DNA of 64,000 nt from Candidatus Sumerlaeaceae bacterium (GTDB taxonomy: Bacteria; Sumerlaeota; Sumerlaeia; Sumerlaeales; Sumerlaeaceae), in assembly GCA_019695055.1 (NCBI GenBank), contig JAIBAT010000083.1, positions 1 through 64,000 of the forward strand. The letters run 5' to 3'. Shown piece after piece: positions 60,265 through 64,000 of this stretch. The position numbers and the translations under genes are program-made. The notes beneath the pieces were generated by a model, which saw only the letters and a program-made list of their open reading frames with translations, had not been told where the DNA came from and ran no database searches. The first letter of the stretch is position 1; each line of letters opens with the position of its first letter.

Positions 60265-61392
60265 ATGTTCAAACATGTTCTGGTAACGGGTGGGGCGGGA
60301 TTCATCGGGTCGCACATGGTGGACCTTTTGCTCGAGCGCGGCTACAAGGTTCGCGTGTTCGACAACCTCGAACCGCAGGTTCATGGCCAGATTGATGCGC
60401 CCCCGGCCTATCTCAGCAGCGAGGCTGAGTTCGTCCGCGGGGACGTCCTCGATCGCGACGCCTTTGCCCGTGCCCTCAAGGGAATTGACGCCGTCATCCA
60501 TGACGCCGCGATGGTCGGTGTCGGCCAGAGCCAGTACCAAATCACCCGATATACCGACGTCAACGTGACCGGTACCGCCAATCTGTTCGACATCATCGTA
60601 AACGAAAAGACATCCGTCGAGCGGGTGCTCGTCGCCAGCAGCATGAGCATTTATGGCGAGGGTTGCTACCGGAGAACCAACGGAGAGGTTGTGGCGCCGG
60701 TCGTTCGACCTGCCGCGCAAATGGAAGCCCACGATTTCGAAATGCGCGATCCCGACACAGGCCAGGTCATGGAGCCCGTAGGGACCCCCGAAACAAAGCC
60801 CCTTTACTGCACCTCCATTTATGCCCTTAACAAAAAGGACCAGGAAGAATACACCCTCGTTACCGGCCGCATCCACGGCCTGCCCACCGTGGCGTGTCGT
60901 TTCTTTAATGTTTATGGGCCGCGCCAGTCGCTGTCCAATCCCTATACGGGCGCTGCGGCCATTTTCATGAGCCGCATCAAGAACGGCAACGCACCGCTGC
61001 TTTACGAGGACGGAAAGCAGATGCGCGACTTTATCTGTGTGCGCGATATCGTCGAGGCCAAGCTGTTCCTGCTGGAAAATCCGAAGGCCAACCACGAGCC
61101 GTACAACATTTGCACCGGCAAACCAACGTCCATTACCGAGCTCTCCATGACGTTGGCGAAACTGTACGGGCAACCGGACCTTAAGCCAAACATCGTGGGC
61201 CAATTCCGCGCGGGCGACATCCGCCACTGTTACGGTGACGGCTCGCGCCTCACGGCCCTCGGCTGGATGCACCGCATCGGCCTTGAAGACGGCCTGCGCG
61301 ACCTCGTCAAATGGTCCGAGGGAGTGGAGGCGGTGGACATGGTCGAGAAAGCCCACCGCGAACTCGCAGAGCGCGGCCTCGTCAAAGGTTAA
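60265..61392 (+). CDS. NAD-dependent sugar epimerase, dTDP-L-rhamnose 4-epimerase-like
   Basis: A 375-residue extended short-chain dehydrogenase. The Rossmann motif is GGAGFIGSH at the N-terminus; the active site has SSMSIYGEG and the Y-x3-K dyad in IYALNKKDQEEY. The details FDNLEPQVHG, VGVGQSQYQI, PYTGAAAIF and FRAGDIRHCYGD match the dTDP-L-rhamnose 4-epimerase group best, so 6-deoxysugar precursors for cell-surface glycans are likely. Alternatives within UDP-sugar epimerases cannot be ruled out. It follows the 593-residue protein gene after 102 bases; an imperfect hairpin lies in that gap. Confidence 0.88.
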   Translation: MFKHVLVTGGAGFIGSHMVDLLLERGYKVRVFDNLEPQVHGQIDAPPAYLSSEAEFVRGDVLDRDAFARALKGIDAVIHDAAMVGVGQSQYQITRYTDVNVTGTANLFDIIVNEKTSVERVLVASSMSIYGEGCYRRTNGEVVAPVVRPAAQMEAHDFEMRDPDTGQVMEPVGTPETKPLYCTSIYALNKKDQEEYTLVTGRIHGLPTVACRFFNVYGPRQSLSNPYTGAAAIFMSRIKNGNAPLLYEDGKQMRDFICVRDIVEAKLFLLENPKANHEPYNICTGKPTSITELSMTLAKLYGQPDLKPNIVGQFRAGDIRHCYGDGSRLTALGWMHRIGLEDGLRDLVKWSEGVEAVDMVEKAHRELAERGLVKG

Positions 61393-61415
61393 AGCAGTTT
61401 ACCCCCAATTCCCCC

Positions 61416-62663
61416 TTAGGGAGTGTTGCTCATGGGGGTGAGTTTGGGTTTGGCTGCCGGGGCCGCCGCAGGCTGCTGGGGAGCCGCAGGTCGGGTCGAG
61501 AAAGCCGCAGGCGCAGCCGTTGCAGGAGTCACCGCCATGGGCTGCCCCGCTGGAACAGCCGAAATGGGCGTCACGACAGCCGGCGCCATGGTGGGCGCCC
61601 CAGTTGGCTCCACATTGTTCATGGTTGGCGCCGCCCCGCTGCCAGAGGAGGGCGAGCTCCCACGCGAACCGCGGTTTGCGCCTGCCGCCATTCCTCCCAA
61701 CACCATCTCCTGAAGTTTGGATTCCAATGCCTTGCTTCGTTCCTTGGGGTCTTTGGGTAGGGAGGCAACTTCCTTCTCCATCGTGTCAATCCACCCATCC
61801 GCCATCTCCTTTGGCACCTCGATGGACAGGTTTACACCATCCGAGTCGGATTTGGCCTGCAGATTTTGCAGGAAGTCCGGCACGTTCGATGCAACCTGCG
61901 GATTCATCTTGGCCATTCCCAATCCCATGTTCAGCAGGTTGGCCAACTCCTTCCGGTCATCCTCGGAATCCAAATAAACCGTTGCATCAACCTTAGGCTG
62001 TTTGTCCCAACCGAAAGTCACAGCCGCGATCTTCACCTTCTTAAGAGCTTCCGTGCCCTTGGGACTCATGGCACTCACCATCCCAAGCTGGGGCCCGGCC
62101 ATTCCGATCAGGGGCTCCGCGTTGATCACAAGGGACGCCACATGGCTCGACGACAGCATGATGGCTTTTTGGAATACAGGGGAGGCCTTCGCCGCCGGGT
62201 TTTTCTTCGCTGCCGTGCGCTGCATCGTTTCATAATCCGCAGGCTTTCCGCAGAAGAGGACCGTTTTGTCATCCACAGCCACGAATTGAACCTTTTGCTG
62301 CATCGTGACCGCCGCATGGCCGTCCACCTTGGTCTCCGTTGCGTCCGGCTGCTTCTTCAGTTCGGCCAGAATCTCCGCGGAGGTCCCGGGCGCTCCCGTC
62401 ATAACACCAAACATTCCAGCCTGGGCAGTGGCTCCACTCACGGCGAGATAAATCCGATTCACCTTTGTAGACGTGGGTTGTCCCGTTAGTTGTTCAGCCA
62501 GTTTGGTCAGGCGTTTTGCCCCGGCCTCATTCTCGGCCTGCTGGGGGTTTACGGCGAAATAGGCTGCTCCCTCTGGCAGGTAATCTATGGCTTCCTTGGC
62601 GCCGCAACCTGCAAACAGAAGGGCGGAAGCGGCCGCAAGGGCCAGCAAGGCAATGCGTTTCAT
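61416..62663 (-). CDS. Lipoprotein with Pro/Ala-rich C-terminus, unknown
   Basis: A 415-residue lipoprotein: the lipobox LFAGC puts the mature start at Cys19. AAGGA lies before the ATG at 62663. Residues 25-320 look like a repeated alpha/beta domain (DYLPEGAAYFAVNP, VNRIYLAVSGATAQAGM, HVASLVINAEPLIGM), of the kind found in DUF3352-like proteins; I am not sure of the family. The last 80 residues are Ala/Pro/Thr-rich and unstructured. It would be anchored in the outer or inner membrane. Nothing shows an enzyme. It converges with the epimerase gene. Confidence 0.68.
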   Translation of the reverse strand: MKRIALLALAAASALLFAGCGAKEAIDYLPEGAAYFAVNPQQAENEAGAKRLTKLAEQLTGQPTSTKVNRIYLAVSGATAQAGMFGVMTGAPGTSAEILAELKKQPDATETKVDGHAAVTMQQKVQFVAVDDKTVLFCGKPADYETMQRTAAKKNPAAKASPVFQKAIMLSSSHVASLVINAEPLIGMAGPQLGMVSAMSPKGTEALKKVKIAAVTFGWDKQPKVDATVYLDSEDDRKELANLLNMGLGMAKMNPQVASNVPDFLQNLQAKSDSDGVNLSIEVPKEMADGWIDTMEKEVASLPKDPKERSKALESKLQEMVLGGMAAGANRGSRGSSPSSGSGAAPTMNNVEPTGAPTMAPAVVTPISAVPAGQPMAVTPATAAPAAFSTRPAAPQQPAAAPAAKPKLTPMSNTP

Positions 62664-62759
62664 GGCGGTATCCTTTTGAGTCATTTTGGGCAAAATTGGG
62701 TTCAGTACAGTAGAGACAAACCAAGCGGTTAATGTTACAATATTCCCCTGTCGAGAGAT

Positions 62760-63197
62760 TTATGGCAGGCCGCGGGCCACGGATTGGTAGAAAATGACAG
62801 CCGCTGCCCCGGCAATGCCGCAACAGGAGTGCAGGAAGTCCACCCGGCGGAATTGTCGCGTTCCACTGCGCAGTTGGTGCAACTCGTCAAGATAGGCGGC
62901 TGCCATGCAGATCAGCGCGATGCCGATGGCCGGGCCCGCGGAAAACTCCATCCGTCCGTGGCGCCAGACTGTGTCCACCAGCCAAAATAGCACGAGAAAA
63001 AGCCCGCCAAACTCCACATAGTGACCGGCGGCACGGAAACTCCCGTGGTGACGGTTCAGGAAGTCGTGAAGCCACGGCACACGCGCGCACCTGTCGATCC
63101 AGGTTTGGGTTTGATTGCGACCAAATGTGCCGCCACCCAGCCACCATATCAAAGCGCAAATGCCCCCGAGAGCCAGAAGTGGAAACAGTGTTTTCAT
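62760..63197 (-). CDS. VanZ-like membrane protein
   Basis: A 145-residue protein with four hydrophobic segments. The motif AAYLDELHQLRSGTRQFRRVD is the VanZ core (DE-x-HQ ... R ... D). VanZ proteins confer low-level teicoplanin tolerance in enterococci, but most relatives have no known role. The ATG at 63197 lies in an ATGA overlap with the stop of the diacylglycerol kinase-like gene upstream, so both are co-translated. Longer in-frame starts exist but overlap that gene heavily. Confidence 0.82.
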   Translation of the reverse strand: MKTLFPLLALGGICALIWWLGGGTFGRNQTQTWIDRCARVPWLHDFLNRHHGSFRAAGHYVEFGGLFLVLFWLVDTVWRHGRMEFSAGPAIGIALICMAAAYLDELHQLRSGTRQFRRVDFLHSCCGIAGAAAVIFYQSVARGLP

Positions 63198-64000
63198 GGC
63201 GCGGGCTGGTTCCCCTCGCGATTCAACAGCACCTGCACGGCGCCTGGCAAAACCTCGAAAACGTAGTCGCGATCCGCCCCCAGGGAGACCGCATCGCCGT
63301 CGAGCTGGAGATGAAGACGCTCCGCTCCCCGCACCCGCATCCTGGAAAATTCGTGGTGCTCCACCCCCGGCACCCATTTGTGCCATCCGGCCACGCCGAG
63401 GGCGGCACCGCCGAATAGTCCCGCAAGGGTGGCAAAGCGGCTGGATTTGAGCAAATAGAGTTCCATCTTCCCCGATGCGGGGCGAACGCGGTGAAACATC
63501 CGAAGGCCGGCGTAGTCCTGCAGGTTGCTGAGGATGACCGATTCGGCACTCGCGGTTACCGTTTGATCCGTGTCCGGGTTGTTCAATTCAATTTCCAGTT
63601 TAGGCAGTCTTCCCGGGCTTGCCGCCTGCCGCAGGCCGCGAAACAGATAGGCAAATCGCCCGAGGCGCGCCTTGGAAGCTTCGTCCACACCGTGGACCAC
63701 CGCCGCATCGAAACCAACACTCGCGAAGCAGAGAAAATGGCGTTCGTTTACGCGCCCGACGTCCATCTTCACCGGTGAAGCCTGCAACAAGTAGCGTGCC
63801 GCGGCCACAGGGCTGTGGGGAATGCCAATGCACCGCGCCAGGGCATTGATGGTGCCCATGGGGACAATGCCGTAGGAAAAACCGCGGCCGATGGACTGGT
63901 TCAGGAGCGCGTTAACAGTGCCATCGCCGCCGCCGATCCACAGCGTGTCGAACCCGTCTTCCCGCGCCCCGCGCACGCGCTCCATGGATTGCTCCACCGT
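63194..64000 (-). CDS. Diacylglycerol kinase-like lipid kinase (partial, N-terminus missing)
   Basis: The frame runs in from the right edge and gives 268 residues. LWIGGGDGTVNALLN is the nucleotide-binding GGDGT motif of DAGK-catalytic-domain (DagK/YegS) proteins, followed by YGIVPMGTINALARCIGI. The C-terminal domain (HLQLDGDAV, FEVLPGAVQVLL) is also of that type. These enzymes phosphorylate lipids such as diacylglycerol and feed phosphatidic acid recycling. The true start lies beyond 64000. It overlaps the VanZ-like gene by four bases. Confidence 0.88.
   Translation of the reverse strand, partial: TVEQSMERVRGAREDGFDTLWIGGGDGTVNALLNQSIGRGFSYGIVPMGTINALARCIGIPHSPVAAARYLLQASPVKMDVGRVNERHFLCFASVGFDAAVVHGVDEASKARLGRFAYLFRGLRQAASPGRLPKLEIELNNPDTDQTVTASAESVILSNLQDYAGLRMFHRVRPASGKMELYLLKSSRFATLAGLFGGAALGVAGWHKWVPGVEHHEFSRMRVRGAERLHLQLDGDAVSLGADRDYVFEVLPGAVQVLLNREGNQPAP

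Noticed and set aside
60232-61356. 374-codon minus-strand frame opposite the epimerase gene
   Set aside because: The epimerase frame is clearly the real gene; the other is a shadow.
1-64000. tRNA, rRNA, CRISPR arrays, insertion sequences
   Set aside because: I looked for tRNA-like TψC loops, regular spaced repeats and transposase motifs in the gene-free stretches and found none I could support.

Overview
The window looks like chromosomal DNA of a GC-rich, diderm (Gram-negative-type), free-living bacterium. It carries two HlyD-type periplasmic adaptor systems, several lipoproteins with clear lipoboxes, a cytochrome bd oxidase, prepilins and many exported beta-rich proteins. The gene order is not that of Proteobacteria or Firmicutes and fits a PVC-like or poorly cultivated phylum; I cannot fix the phylum from sequence alone. 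I saw no rRNA, tRNA, CRISPR array, transposase or integrase. Most genes sit in short, tightly packed operons.

1-11,975: a partial 3D-domain protein; a ferredoxin-NADP reductase facing a short (class III-like) hybrid cluster protein; an Rrf2 regulator with an 8-4-8 palindrome just downstream of it, in front of hcp. Next is a minus-strand operon (9,730 to 3,579) that I read as a copper-linked MacAB-type exporter: Cys-rich exported protein, HlyD adaptor, an ABC ATPase fused through one membrane helix to a cupredoxin domain, two FtsX permeases and a Cys-containing lipoprotein. HemA and a siroheme-type dehydrogenase (tetrapyrrole synthesis) lie upstream.

12,000-21,670: a pilus/pseudopilin operon (two prepilins and a PilX-like protein), then a second ABC/FtsX/FtsX/HlyD exporter without the cupredoxin, then a 690-base intergenic block holding a palindromic repeat and a G-quadruplex-type tract.

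21,670-28,210: an RNA-repair cassette, Pnkp plus Hen1 with overlapping ORFs, next to an AbrB/MazE-like protein and a DUF6883/DUF4926 gene pair, closed by a 16-bp-stem hairpin. This is the most accessory-looking part of the window.

28,480-45,000: exported proteins (a beta-helix repeat protein, an M14 carboxypeptidase, a GH13 enzyme, a kelch protein), cydAB, and a six-gene operon of membrane protein / zinc ribbon / LemA / HtpX-zinc ribbon / Nudix / AroB. The GH13 and kelch proteins share an EW-x-LY C-terminus.

45,000-64,000: a frameshifted VOC/PhnB gene, ispG, a kelch-thioredoxin fusion, a TrmJ-like SPOUT methyltransferase, an ABC-2 transporter with a TPR-like partner, a GT-C-like membrane protein, a secreted EEP nuclease followed by a good intrinsic terminator, a dTDP-L-rhamnose 4-epimerase-like enzyme, a lipoprotein, a VanZ-like protein and a partial diacylglycerol kinase-like protein.
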